Positions 42,964-51,942 of a stretch of 64,000 nucleotides of DNA are shown one piece after another (within the stretch, counting starts at the first letter, position 1; every line of letters starts with the position of its first letter). The notes below the pieces were generated by a model. The model searched no databases, was not told the DNA's origin, and saw only the letters and a list, made by a program, of their open reading frames with translations. The position numbers and the translations under genes are program-made. The DNA lies in NCBI GenBank assembly GCA_029309925.1, contig JARKND010000001.1, positions 1,798,001-1,862,000 of the forward strand, given 5' to 3'. Source of the stretch: Fulvivirgaceae bacterium JP3-4 (GTDB lineage: Bacteria; Bacteroidota; Bacteroidia; Cytophagales; Cyclobacteriaceae).

Positions 42964-44688
42964 ATGCTAAAATCGAAGTTTCTGTATTTCTTCCTGTGCA
43001 GCATTTTCGCCTGGCAAAGTCATGGACAATCGTTCATGCGCGTTGAAGGTAAAAAGATCCTCGACCGCGAGGGTAAGGAAATTATTCTGCGCGGAATGGG
43101 GCTTGGCGGATGGATGTTACAGGAGGGCTACATGCTCCGCGTAAGAGGAATTGGCCAGCAGCAGCATGTCATCAAAAGCAAACTCACTGAGCTCGTTGGT
43201 AAAAACACGACAGATCAATTTTACGAGGCGTGGCTTGCAAACCATACGCGCAAAATCGATATCGACTCGATGGCCTCATGGGGTTTCAATTCCGTCCGGC
43301 TTGCCATGCATTACAATCTTTTTACGCTTCCGGCAGATCAGGAGCCGGTATCAGGTCAGCATACGTGGCTTGAGAAGGGTTTTGCAATGACCGATAGTCT
43401 GCTGGCGTGGTGTGAGGCGAACAACCTCTATCTGATTCTCGACCTGCATGCTGCACCGGGTGGACAAGGCAATGATCTGAACATCAGTGACCGTGATCCT
43501 TCTAAGCCATCGTTGTGGCAGGATGAGGCGAACCAGAAAAAGATGGTTGCTCTTTGGCGCAAGCTTGCGGAGCGTTATGCGAATGAAGAATGGATCGGTG
43601 CGTATGATATCATCAACGAACCGAACTGGGGTTTTCAAAATGCTGACGACAAAAATGGGTGTGCAGAACAGTTAAATGAGCCACTCAAAAAACTGATGAT
43701 GGACGTGACGCAGGCCATACGAGCGGTAGACCGGAATCACATCATTATCGTTGAGGGCAATTGCTGGGGTAACAACTACAACAACATATTTCCGCTGTGG
43801 GACAACAAGATGGTGATCAGTTTTCACAAGTACTGGAATTACAATGACAAGGGTTCGATTCAAAAATTTATTGACATCCGGGAAAAAGAAAATGCTCCTG
43901 TGTGGCTGGGTGAGTCGGGAGAAAATTCAAACACGTGGTTTCGCGATGCGATCCACCTGGTGGAGACTAACAATATTGGATGGGCGTGGTGGCCGCTAAA
44001 GAAACTTGGTTTTAACAATCCACTGGAAGTGAAAGTACCCGCGGGTTACGAGAAGATTCTGAATTACTGGGACGGGAAAGGGGAGAAGCCATCGGCAGAG
44101 GAGGCCACTGTGGCATTGAAGGAACTGGCAGAAAACCTCAAGCTTGAAAATTGCATTTATCATAAAGACGTTATTGATGCCATGTTTCGCCAGACAAGAA
44201 CCGATGCTACGATTCCTTTCAGGAAAAATACCGTGACGCACGCGCTGACAATCCCGGCAGTTGATTTCGACCTTGGCAGAAACCGTTATGCTTATTTTGA
44301 TAAAGATACGGGGAACTACTACATCTCCGCGGGAGGGCAGCGAACATCGGGCAATAAAGGAAGAATTTACAGAAATGACGGAGTTGACATTTTCGCTGAT
44401 GAAGGAGGCATGTATGTAGATTCTGAGGAAGGGGAATGGATGCAATACACGATTCAGTCAAGCGCGAAAGGGTCGTTTGCCATTAGTATTTCTGTAAAGG
44501 CTGAAAAGGCGGGCGCTGTGCAACTGGACGTGAATGGGGAGAAAAGTACAACCGTAAATATTTCTGTGAAGGAAGGATGGCAGTCTGTCACGATCGGCAA
44601 GTTTAATTTGAGGAAAGGAAGAAATACGGTCCGCATCATGACCACAACCGGATCGGTTTCTTTAAGAGAAATTCTTCTTAGGAAGTAG
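42964..44688 (+). CDS. Secreted GH5 family glycoside hydrolase with C-terminal CBM6-like module
   Basis: The start is set at 42964, where a signal peptide begins (MLKSKFLYFFLCSIFA, cleaved after 'SHGQ'); an open frame continues upstream to 42871 without family character. The 574-residue protein has a GH5 cellulase-type TIM barrel with 'REIILRGMGLGGWM'-like beginnings, 'SVRLAMHYN', 'DLHAAPGGQ', acid/base Glu219 in 'DIINEPNWG' and nucleophile Glu317 in 'WLGESGENS'. Residues 400-574 are a beta-sandwich like CBM6/35, with 'GEWMQYTIQSSAKGSFAISI' and 'LRKGRNTVRIMT'. It should cleave a beta-glucan or mannan outside the cell; the exact substrate is unknown. Confidence 0.92.
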   Translation: MLKSKFLYFFLCSIFAWQSHGQSFMRVEGKKILDREGKEIILRGMGLGGWMLQEGYMLRVRGIGQQQHVIKSKLTELVGKNTTDQFYEAWLANHTRKIDIDSMASWGFNSVRLAMHYNLFTLPADQEPVSGQHTWLEKGFAMTDSLLAWCEANNLYLILDLHAAPGGQGNDLNISDRDPSKPSLWQDEANQKKMVALWRKLAERYANEEWIGAYDIINEPNWGFQNADDKNGCAEQLNEPLKKLMMDVTQAIRAVDRNHIIIVEGNCWGNNYNNIFPLWDNKMVISFHKYWNYNDKGSIQKFIDIREKENAPVWLGESGENSNTWFRDAIHLVETNNIGWAWWPLKKLGFNNPLEVKVPAGYEKILNYWDGKGEKPSAEEATVALKELAENLKLENCIYHKDVIDAMFRQTRTDATIPFRKNTVTHALTIPAVDFDLGRNRYAYFDKDTGNYYISAGGQRTSGNKGRIYRNDGVDIFADEGGMYVDSEEGEWMQYTIQSSAKGSFAISISVKAEKAGAVQLDVNGEKSTTVNISVKEGWQSVTIGKFNLRKGRNTVRIMTTTGSVSLREILLRK

Positions 44689-44760
44689 TTTTGACGGTAG
44701 TACGGTGTAGAACCCGGTCCCAAAAGTCTAAGCTGGCATTGAATTATTTGAGCGTGCTTT

Positions 44761-45849
44761 ATGATGCATGCTTTTTTAGACATCGTTGCGTGGATATCAG
44801 CTTGTGGCGTGGTCTTTCGTTTTAGGAAATATTTTGGTTTGCACCGGGCATATTTTCGGCCGGGGGGAGTACGGTCGCTCACCGTTTCTATAATTATTCC
44901 TGCGAGAAACGAGGCTGACAACCTGCCTGACTTGCTGGTATCACTTTCGCAGATGCGGGTCAAGCCACGCGAGATCATCGTGGTTGATGACGATTCAGTT
45001 GATGACACGGCCGGGGTTGCGCGCGGTTTAGGTGCCCGGGTGATTCCAGCCGGCAAGAAGCCGGAGGGTTGGGCTGGCAAGACGTGGGCATGCCACGTTG
45101 GCGCAGTGGAGGCGTCAGGCGATGTTTTGTTATTTACCGATGCTGACACTCGTCATGCACCAGATAGCCTTGGAAATGCATTGCTTTATCTGTCAGCGAT
45201 GAATGCTGATATGTTGTCTGCGCCTTCATTCCATCGGAACGAGTTGTGGTGGGAGAAGCTACTGGGTCCCTTTCATTGTCTGATCCATTGCGGAGCCTCT
45301 CCTTACGACAAACAAACAACTGAAAACGCTTATGCAGTTGGGCAGTATATTCTGATTACAAGGGAAGCTTATCGAAAATCTGGCGGACATTGGTCTGTGC
45401 GTTCTGCCATTGCAGAAGACACCGGACTTGCGAGAAGTGTTATGACGGGTGGAGGACGATACATTTTATATCAAGGTGTGCGGCTATTCTCTGTACAGAT
45501 GTATTCAACGTTTCAAAGCTTCAGCCGAGGCTGGGTAAGGCTGCTGCGACTTGGAATGCGGGAACTTTCGGTGTCGTTGTCGTTCAACGCTGTGTTGCCG
45601 TTGCTTGCGTTTAATTTCTGGAATCTCTACCCACCCTCATGGGTTTCATACGCGCCAGTAGTGGTTACGTTGATCTGCTTCGCGATGGCCCAGCGAAGGA
45701 TCGGGAAGTTCAGCCTGTGGGGAGTCTTGCTGTTTCCGCTTTCGGTCCTGCTGTTTCTTACCCTGAGCAGCCTGGCAGTTGCAAATGAGTTGCTTGCGAT
45801 ACCGATTTGCTGGAAAGGCCGGGCCTATCCGACAGTTACCGGACAGTAA
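44761..45849 (+). CDS. Family 2 glycosyltransferase, CrtQ-like membrane enzyme
   Basis: The 362-residue protein has an N-terminal hydrophobic segment, a GT2 GT-A domain and C-terminal membrane helices (about 280-350). Visible motifs are 'VSIIIPARNEADNLPDLLVS' near 42, 'IIVVDDDSVDDTAGVA' near 75, the metal-binding 'LFTDADTRHAP' near 125, and 'AIAEDTGLARSVMTGGGR' as the acceptor site. The overall pattern resembles CrtQ-type glycosyltransferases of carotenoid-ester biosynthesis, but no carotenoid gene is adjacent, so a lipid or terpenoid acceptor is only a guess. The gene follows the GH5 gene by 72 bp. Confidence 0.85.
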   Translation: MMHAFLDIVAWISACGVVFRFRKYFGLHRAYFRPGGVRSLTVSIIIPARNEADNLPDLLVSLSQMRVKPREIIVVDDDSVDDTAGVARGLGARVIPAGKKPEGWAGKTWACHVGAVEASGDVLLFTDADTRHAPDSLGNALLYLSAMNADMLSAPSFHRNELWWEKLLGPFHCLIHCGASPYDKQTTENAYAVGQYILITREAYRKSGGHWSVRSAIAEDTGLARSVMTGGGRYILYQGVRLFSVQMYSTFQSFSRGWVRLLRLGMRELSVSLSFNAVLPLLAFNFWNLYPPSWVSYAPVVVTLICFAMAQRRIGKFSLWGVLLFPLSVLLFLTLSSLAVANELLAIPICWKGRAYPTVTGQ

Positions 45850-46072
45850 TAATTTTCATGTTAGAGAATTTTTAATGAATGATCCGGGCCGCGTTCACCC
45901 TTTCAGCACACGCGCCACTTGCGGTTTGTGAATTTTGGGATGGGTTCAACAAATGTATTGCCTGATCAAAACAGCACAGTGTCAGTGGCAATCGAATGAT
46001 AGCCTGGTCACATCAGCCGCATGTTTCCTTTCGATGTCAATGTTGTATCTTTCGTACCATTTCTATTTCCGC

Positions 46073-47488
46073 ATGCTCATTCGCAAAAACACAAAGGCAT
46101 TTAAGACGATCCTTGAAATTTTTACCACCTGCATGGACAGGCCCGACCGCGAAAATTTGATAAGGCTCTTCATCACAAAGGCAGGCAATACTGTGCACGA
46201 CAGGATCAGCATCGAAGGGATAGAAGGCAACGCATCTTTGTTTTATGAGATGAATTACCAGGCCGTTCTCAACAGTCTGCGCTCTTCGAATCACCAGCTT
46301 CACGAAAGCGATGATGTGCCGGGCCTCTATTTTTTTCATAGCACATCTAACAAGAGCTGGGATGAAACACCATTTGAATTTGACGAGGCTGTGAAGAAGG
46401 AATTCGCTTCTTTGCCAGACTTGCCAATTGTAAGAAAAAAAGAAAAAGTTCAGAAAACGGCATTGCCTGTCGCCAAACCCGGGTCAGTTACGAAAGCAAC
46501 AGCGAAGTCAGCGGCTAAAAAAGATGGTAAGGCAGCAAAGTCTCAGAAAGCTGATTTACGCAGGCCGGAGCAACCTGATTACGGACTTAAAAGGGAAATT
46601 GATTTTGATTTTCTCGACAAAGTAATCTTCAGACACTCGCGGCTTTCAAAGAAAGATGTGCTTGATTACTACGATAAAATTTCTGAGCATCTGCTTCCGT
46701 ATTTAAAGGATCGGCCGCTGGCGGTGCGACTGCATTCCGATCTCGCGAGAACGAAGTTATTCTCCACGCTCGAATCGTTGTCAAATGGAAGCATAGAGTT
46801 GCCCGGATGGATTAATAAAGTAAAACAAGAAGGGCAGAACGGTGATGAGCATTTTATCATTTGCAATGACCGGGAACATCTTCTCTTCTTTGTAAATATA
46901 GGGTGTGTTGAATTTCACACAGCGCTTTCGAGGTCACGTTCTCTCGAGATGCCGGATTACATGATTCTCGCTTTCGAGTCCCCTGGCGAAGGAATAGCAG
47001 AGGCTGCGGAAAATGCTGCAAGGGCAAAGGAGATTTTTGATGCTCTCGGATTGCCGGCATTTGTCAAGTCTGATGGCACGTCAGCGTTGCACGTCTATAT
47101 CCCGCTTGACGGCAAGAGCAAGTATCAATCGAGTGTTGAAGCTGCCGAATACCTGGCGAAGTTGATTCAGGTAAAAACACGCGGAGCCGTTTCACTGAAA
47201 GGATCTGACGACACAACCTATGGTAAAGTCGCGGTCGATTATCTGATCAATGGTGGTGCGCTGGGTGTCATTGCTCCGTATTCATTGGTACAGGGTGAAT
47301 CAGCGATTGTTTCATCGCCATTGTCATGGGATGAGATTGAAGATAATCGGCTGGAGGAGTTTAATCACGAGACAATTTTTGCAAGGTTGAAAGAAGGTGA
47401 TCCAATGCAGAACCTGGGTAGGAAGAAGGTGAGCGCTGACGAATTGCTGTCGCGGCTGACTGAAAACTACAGCTTCCTATTTTCTTAA
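46073..47488 (+). CDS. LigD-type primase/polymerase-domain protein lacking the DxD motif
   Basis: The open frame begins at 45935; the ATG at 46073 (471 residues) is preferred because the first 46 codons look non-native. Residues 1-110 form an unrecognised domain, followed by a Lys/Ala-rich linker and then the PolDom of LigD from 'EIDFDFLDKVIFRHSRLSKK' on. The fold is well kept: 'RPLAVRLHSD', 'LHVYIPLDG', 'KVAVDYLIN' and 'VIAPYSL'. However, the catalytic FDLDPGEG motif is 'AFESPGEG', so both metal-binding Asp are replaced. The His and third Asp remain. No ligase or phosphoesterase domain and no Ku gene is nearby. It may be a catalytically dead or altered homologue. Confidence 0.85.
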   Translation: MLIRKNTKAFKTILEIFTTCMDRPDRENLIRLFITKAGNTVHDRISIEGIEGNASLFYEMNYQAVLNSLRSSNHQLHESDDVPGLYFFHSTSNKSWDETPFEFDEAVKKEFASLPDLPIVRKKEKVQKTALPVAKPGSVTKATAKSAAKKDGKAAKSQKADLRRPEQPDYGLKREIDFDFLDKVIFRHSRLSKKDVLDYYDKISEHLLPYLKDRPLAVRLHSDLARTKLFSTLESLSNGSIELPGWINKVKQEGQNGDEHFIICNDREHLLFFVNIGCVEFHTALSRSRSLEMPDYMILAFESPGEGIAEAAENAARAKEIFDALGLPAFVKSDGTSALHVYIPLDGKSKYQSSVEAAEYLAKLIQVKTRGAVSLKGSDDTTYGKVAVDYLINGGALGVIAPYSLVQGESAIVSSPLSWDEIEDNRLEEFNHETIFARLKEGDPMQNLGRKKVSADELLSRLTENYSFLFS

Positions 47489-47507
47489 GGCTGTGGCCAA
47501 AAAGGAA

Positions 47508-47531
47508 GGCAGTGAGGGAGAGTTCACTGCC
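47508..47531 (+). terminator. Hairpin downstream of the LigD-like gene
   Basis: GGCAGTGA (47508-47515) pairs perfectly with TCACTGCC (47524-47531) around an 8-nt loop, 20 bp after the stop codon. No T-run follows, so it may be a stabilising or factor-dependent end rather than a classical terminator. Confidence 0.4.
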
Positions 47532-47740
47532 CTAGAGAGGGTGGGAGAAAATAATTTATGGACATCCTTTAATCAGCGGCTGGTCCTTTCGCTCTTTGTC
47601 AGTACGCGTTGAACGGGGTAAAATGCTATCTGCAGTTTATCGCTAAAAAAGTAATTCCATGGTCAAAAAGTGCAATTTACCGTAGTCGCTCTACATATCG
47701 TTTCCACAGATCCAACGGCTGGTCTACACGTTAAATGGGA

Positions 47741-47776
47741 TAATTAAAAAAGCCCGGGAAAATTCAACCGGGCTTT
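47741..47776 (-). terminator. Rho-independent terminator of the T9SS PA14 protein gene
   Basis: AAAGCCCGG (47749-47757) pairs with CCGGGCTTT (47768-47776) around a 10-nt loop. On the minus strand the stem is followed by TTTTTT. It lies 20 bp after the stop codon at 47797. Confidence 0.85.
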
Positions 47777-47796
47777 CGTTTGGGTTTAGGTTAAAA

Positions 47797-50700
47797 TCAT
47801 TTCACCTGTATTTTGCTTGCCCAACGTTTACGGTTATTGGAAACACGAACAAGATAAATTCCCGGTACGATCGAACGATCAAGTTGCACAGCCGCAGTTC
47901 CTCCGTGGGTTAGGAGTTTCTCACTTTGCATGGAGACACCGGTTGCCGAAATCACATCTACGAAAACTTCACCTGCGCCATCGTCCGGGACAGAAATCGA
48001 AAGCTCGCTTCCGCTCACGACCGGGTTCGGAAATAAGGTGACACCTGAGGTTTGTTCTTCATCAAAAATTCCTTCGGTGTCATGCGCGGCTGCCTGCGTA
48101 GACATGTCTGTAAATGGTATGAGTCTGCTGCCCGGGATGGGAGCTTCACTTGTTCCATCCTGGAATTGCCAGGCAACCGAAACGTGGTCATTACCATTTG
48201 CTTCCTTGTGCAATGCTTCAATGTAGTAACGCTGACCACCCACAAGGTTGATTGCTTCCGACTCCTGCGATGGTCTGTTCCGATAAGCGCCCGGAGGAAC
48301 TGCGCCTTCAACGTAGGCGATTCGTCTCTTGTTGGCCGGGTTTTCATCTGTGCTGAGCCAGAGTTCTCCATTGTCATCACTGGCAATAAAGAATCGATAC
48401 ACACCGGAGACAGGCACGCATAAATATCCGCGAATGCGCGATCCATAATCGTTGCCGTAGTACGTTGGTGTGGAGAAGTTCGTTAACTCAACGACACGGT
48501 TAGGCGCTGAATTCACCGGGATTGAGCTGATCGATGTGCCGGGAATTCCAGTCCAGATTTCCCGGTATATTTTGCCGGAATTTGAGCATGGCCCTGTTGC
48601 ACCCACTGTTATAGAAATTTGATCGATTGACGAGGCGCCACGACTGTCAGCAGCGCGGGCAATCACTGAGTAATTTCCAGCGGGAACGTTGTTCCATTGA
48701 AATTCATAGGGAGCCGTAAAATCTTCATTGAGAACAACTGAATTTGCTTCAAATCTCACACTGTAGATCTCTCCATCGGGATCGCTGGCAGTGGCTTTCA
48801 GCAGAATGTTTGAGCCTGCAGTAAACGTTGAATTATCAGCCGGAGCGGTAAGTGTGACGCTGGGTTGCCGGTTGTCACCGATCAGGTTTATCGGTATCAG
48901 GCGATTTCCGGGGATCGGACGTTCCATCGCACCTCCTGGCAATTGCCAGCCTACTGAGACGAAGTCATTTCCTGTTCCTTCCTTATGCAGTGCTTCAATA
49001 TAATACTTGCGTCCTCCAACGAGGGCGATCGGTGCAGACTGCTGGCTCGCGTATTTGTTGTACACGCGAAAACCCGTGGCACCTGTCACTGATGCGATGA
49101 GCTTTTTATTTGATGCAGATTCATCTGTGCTCAGCCACAACTGACTGTTGTCATCGCTCGATATCCAGAAAGTATAATTTCCCGTTTGCGGGACGCAGAT
49201 GTAACCGCGCATACGGCTTCCGTAGTTGTTGCCCCAGTATTGTCCGGTTTCAAAATTCGCGTGCTGCTCGTAGTTGGTAGGTGGTGTGTTGAATGGTACG
49301 GAAGAAACGGAGGTGCCGGTGATGTTCTGCCAGATCTCGCGTTGAATTGTCCCTGCGCCTTCACAACCTCCAACCACTGTGAAGGTGACATAGTCCGAGG
49401 TGCCATCGCGTGAAGACGAATTTGAATCCCATGCTCTTGCCTCAATGGTATAGGTTCCAGGCGGGACATTTTGCCATGTGTACGAATATGGCGAAGAAAT
49501 ATCCTGGCCGATGCGTGTAGTACCGTTCCAGAAGTCAACCGTTACAAACTCGCTATCGGGGTCAGATGCTGTTGCAGTAAAGGTAATGTTTGCGGGTGCA
49601 GTGAACGTCTGACCTTCGGCAGGTGAAGTGATCTCAACTTCAGGCTTTAAGTTGGTTCGTGGGAATTCGATCAACCTGTTTCCGGGAATCGGCCTTTCCA
49701 TTGTTCCGTTCGGAAGTTGCCAGCCCACGGCAAGGTTGTCGCCACCCGAAGCTTCCTTATGCAAGGCTTCAATATAGTAGCGTCTGCCACCGACCAGTGA
49801 GATAAGCGCTGACTTCTGCGATGCATATTTCGTCCACTGCTGCGGACTTGTATATCCCGTCACAGAAGCGATTTTTCTTCTATTGGCTGGGTTGTCATCA
49901 GTACTTAACCATAATTCACTCTTGTCGTCACTGGAGATCCAGAATGTATAATTGCCGGTTTGTGGCACGCAGACATAGCCGCGAATTCGAGCGCCATAGT
50001 TCGTTCCTTCATTGGTTGGAGAAACGAATGCGTCCAACGCTGTTACTTTATCCGGACGTGTGCCGGTGGGGATGGCTGACACTTCCGTTCCGGGGATATT
50101 ATCCCAACGCTCCCGATAAATCCAGCCAACGTTGGCGCAGTTTGTGGATGCGCCTGATGTAGTTACCGTGCCTTCTCCAGCTTCAACTACCGGGAATCCG
50201 TCTTCGAGAAGTGTTGCTGTAAGTTCGTACGTATACGTTGTGTTAGGCAACACATCGCCATCCTTATAAATCACGGTGCGGCCGGAGTCAATATCATCAA
50301 AACCCCAAAAGTCGTAACCATTCCGTGTGAGTTGATAGTACGCATCGGCATATGATCTGTCTTTGAGTGTGATGATCACCGTATCGCCTGCGGGGTTTAA
50401 CGTTACAGTGAATTCGGGTTCATACCATTTTGAATACGTATCATACGAAACGACAGAACTAAAGTCAGAGTAGTTCCCGTTCAATACTGCGCGTGCTTTG
50501 TAATAGAACGTAGTCCTGGGTTTGAGGTCGCGATCATAGTAATCGTCTGTTCCGCTGGGAACCGTTGTGATCAGCTGGTATCCGCTTTCGCTGTTTGTAG
50601 AACGCCAGAGTTCGGTCGCTGCTCCGGCATTCGGATTATGAAAACTCAGGTAGATATCCGTTCCCTCGTGATAATTATATTCTTCGAGTGAAGGTGCCAT

Positions 50701-50820
50701 AAGACTTTGAGAAGAGGAGGGCGGGGGATCTACCGAAGCAACGGTTCGGGCAAGCGCATCTTTAGTGAGGCACACCAATACGGTCACTAAACAGAGTGTA
50801 GCGTAAAAGTTTTTATTCAT
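47797..50820 (-). CDS. Secreted modular protein: FN3-like, three PA14 modules, Ig-like domains, T9SS sorting tail
   Basis: This 1007-residue protein has a signal peptide and two fibronectin-III-like domains (about 40-230). Three PA14-like modules (about 232-390, 490-650 and 750-905) share 'ARIRGYVCVPQTGNYTFWIS'-type strands, 'DDKSELWLSTD', 'GGRRYYIEALHKEA' and 'AVGWQLPNG'. Ig/cadherin-like domains ('VEITSPAEGQTFTAPANITF'; 'VTLTAPADNSTFTAGSNILL') separate them. The last 80 residues are a type A T9SS sorting domain ('VTLFPNPVVSGSELSISV' and 'GIYLVRVSNN...IQVK'). PA14 modules bind carbohydrates, so it is a probable surface adhesin or glycan-binding protein exported by T9SS. No catalytic domain was found. 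It ends in a strong terminator. Confidence 0.92.
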   Translation of the reverse strand: MNKNFYATLCLVTVLVCLTKDALARTVASVDPPPSSSQSLMAPSLEEYNYHEGTDIYLSFHNPNAGAATELWRSTNSESGYQLITTVPSGTDDYYDRDLKPRTTFYYKARAVLNGNYSDFSSVVSYDTYSKWYEPEFTVTLNPAGDTVIITLKDRSYADAYYQLTRNGYDFWGFDDIDSGRTVIYKDGDVLPNTTYTYELTATLLEDGFPVVEAGEGTVTTSGASTNCANVGWIYRERWDNIPGTEVSAIPTGTRPDKVTALDAFVSPTNEGTNYGARIRGYVCVPQTGNYTFWISSDDKSELWLSTDDNPANRRKIASVTGYTSPQQWTKYASQKSALISLVGGRRYYIEALHKEASGGDNLAVGWQLPNGTMERPIPGNRLIEFPRTNLKPEVEITSPAEGQTFTAPANITFTATASDPDSEFVTVDFWNGTTRIGQDISSPYSYTWQNVPPGTYTIEARAWDSNSSSRDGTSDYVTFTVVGGCEGAGTIQREIWQNITGTSVSSVPFNTPPTNYEQHANFETGQYWGNNYGSRMRGYICVPQTGNYTFWISSDDNSQLWLSTDESASNKKLIASVTGATGFRVYNKYASQQSAPIALVGGRKYYIEALHKEGTGNDFVSVGWQLPGGAMERPIPGNRLIPINLIGDNRQPSVTLTAPADNSTFTAGSNILLKATASDPDGEIYSVRFEANSVVLNEDFTAPYEFQWNNVPAGNYSVIARAADSRGASSIDQISITVGATGPCSNSGKIYREIWTGIPGTSISSIPVNSAPNRVVELTNFSTPTYYGNDYGSRIRGYLCVPVSGVYRFFIASDDNGELWLSTDENPANKRRIAYVEGAVPPGAYRNRPSQESEAINLVGGQRYYIEALHKEANGNDHVSVAWQFQDGTSEAPIPGSRLIPFTDMSTQAAAHDTEGIFDEEQTSGVTLFPNPVVSGSELSISVPDDGAGEVFVDVISATGVSMQSEKLLTHGGTAAVQLDRSIVPGIYLVRVSNNRKRWASKIQVK

Positions 50821-51051
50821 GCATGAAAAGGTTTTAGTTTTTCAGTCGAATAAACTTATGCCGGTACAGGATTATTACTTTGGTTTGCCGTCAACAAACC
50901 AGCTTTATCTTTTTCGCTTGTTTAAAAACCTTGCAATTTTTTTTGACGTGATCTGGGTGATTGAAAAAGCCCGCCAACGGATTTGTTGCGTACTTCCTAC
51001 AATCGGAGTAACGTTAAGGATCAGCGCGCAGCAAGTATTCAGGAGTGTAAG

Positions 51052-51831
51052 CTAAACCGCAGGCAACAGCACCGTAAACGTTGCGCCTTCTCCTTCTCTT
51101 CCATCGGCAAGTATTAGTCCTTTATGAGTATTGATAATTTTCCGGCACAGCGCCAGACCTATACCATGCCCTTCATAATCGGTCCGGTTATTCAGTCGTT
51201 GGAAAATAGTGAAGATTTGTTCGTTGAACTTTGGCTCAAAACCTATTCCTTCATCCTGGAAGACGATCTTGTAGTACTTGCCTTCTGACAGCCCGGGGAA
51301 TGACCGGATTTCCGCAGCTGAAATTTCTGAAGCAGAAATCGAGATTTTGTTCAGCCGTCCAGGTTTCGAAAACTTTATTGCGTTGCTGATCAGATTGGAA
51401 AATAATTGCTGCATCTGGATTTCAATAGCATTCACGACCGGGAGTCCTTGCGATTGAAATGAAATATTTTTCTCTTTTAGCAGATGCTCAAAATCCGCAT
51501 GTACATTGCGGGCAATTTGATTCAGGTCCAGATCGAACATCCTCAGTGGGTTCGATAACCGCGAGTATTTCAGCAGGTCTTCAATAAGCCGTGTCATTCG
51601 AAGCGTGGCAGAATCGATCTTGCTGAGATATTTTGAAACTTCGGCTGGTAATTGTTCCTGAAAACGCGAGGTGATCAGATTATTATAAGTTTGAATTTTC
51701 CGGAGTGGTTCCTTCAGGTCGTGTGAGGTCACGTATGCATATTGTTCGAGTTCGGGCCTGTTTGCGGATCGGGAGGAATGGTCTGGGAACTCATAATGGC
51801 AGGCGGATGATTTGACTGACTTGCCTGCCAA
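51052..51831 (-). CDS. Sensorless histidine kinase (HisKA-HATPase)
   Basis: The 259-residue protein has only the kinase core. The phosphoacceptor helix is 'LEQYAYVTSHDLKEPLRKIQ' with His near residue 37, followed by 'SATLRMTRLIEDLLKYSRL'. The ATPase domain shows 'QMQQLFSNLISNAIKFSK' (N box), 'FQDEGIGFEPKFNEQIFTIF' and 'GHGIGLALCRKIINTHKG'. The short N-terminus ('MAGKSVKSSACHYEFPDHSS') is not a recognisable sensor and the start is uncertain. It resembles phytochrome-type 'HDLKEPLR' kinases that have lost their PAS modules, or a fragment of one. No regulator gene is adjacent. The 231 bp on its downstream side show no good terminator. Confidence 0.87.
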   Translation of the reverse strand: MAGKSVKSSACHYEFPDHSSRSANRPELEQYAYVTSHDLKEPLRKIQTYNNLITSRFQEQLPAEVSKYLSKIDSATLRMTRLIEDLLKYSRLSNPLRMFDLDLNQIARNVHADFEHLLKEKNISFQSQGLPVVNAIEIQMQQLFSNLISNAIKFSKPGRLNKISISASEISAAEIRSFPGLSEGKYYKIVFQDEGIGFEPKFNEQIFTIFQRLNNRTDYEGHGIGLALCRKIINTHKGLILADGREGEGATFTVLLPAV

Positions 51832-51942
51832 TTAGAAAGCGTTTGCAGAATATTAAAATTTCCGCCAGCGTGTTTTTATAATATTTAACTTACTGTCGTT
51901 AAACGAAGACGAAAGCACTTCATCAAGGCAGGAAGACTGAGC

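Larger units (their letters stand above)
47489..47796. other. 308-bp convergent intergenic region
   Basis: Between the LigD-like and T9SS genes there is no coding potential. It holds the hairpin at 47508-47531 on the plus side and a strong terminator for the minus-strand gene at 47741-47776. The middle part (about 47540-47740) shows nothing recognisable. Confidence 0.6.

Noticed and set aside
46073-47488. Functional LigD/Ku end-joining locus
   Set aside because: There is no Ku gene, no ligase domain and the catalytic Asp pair is absent.
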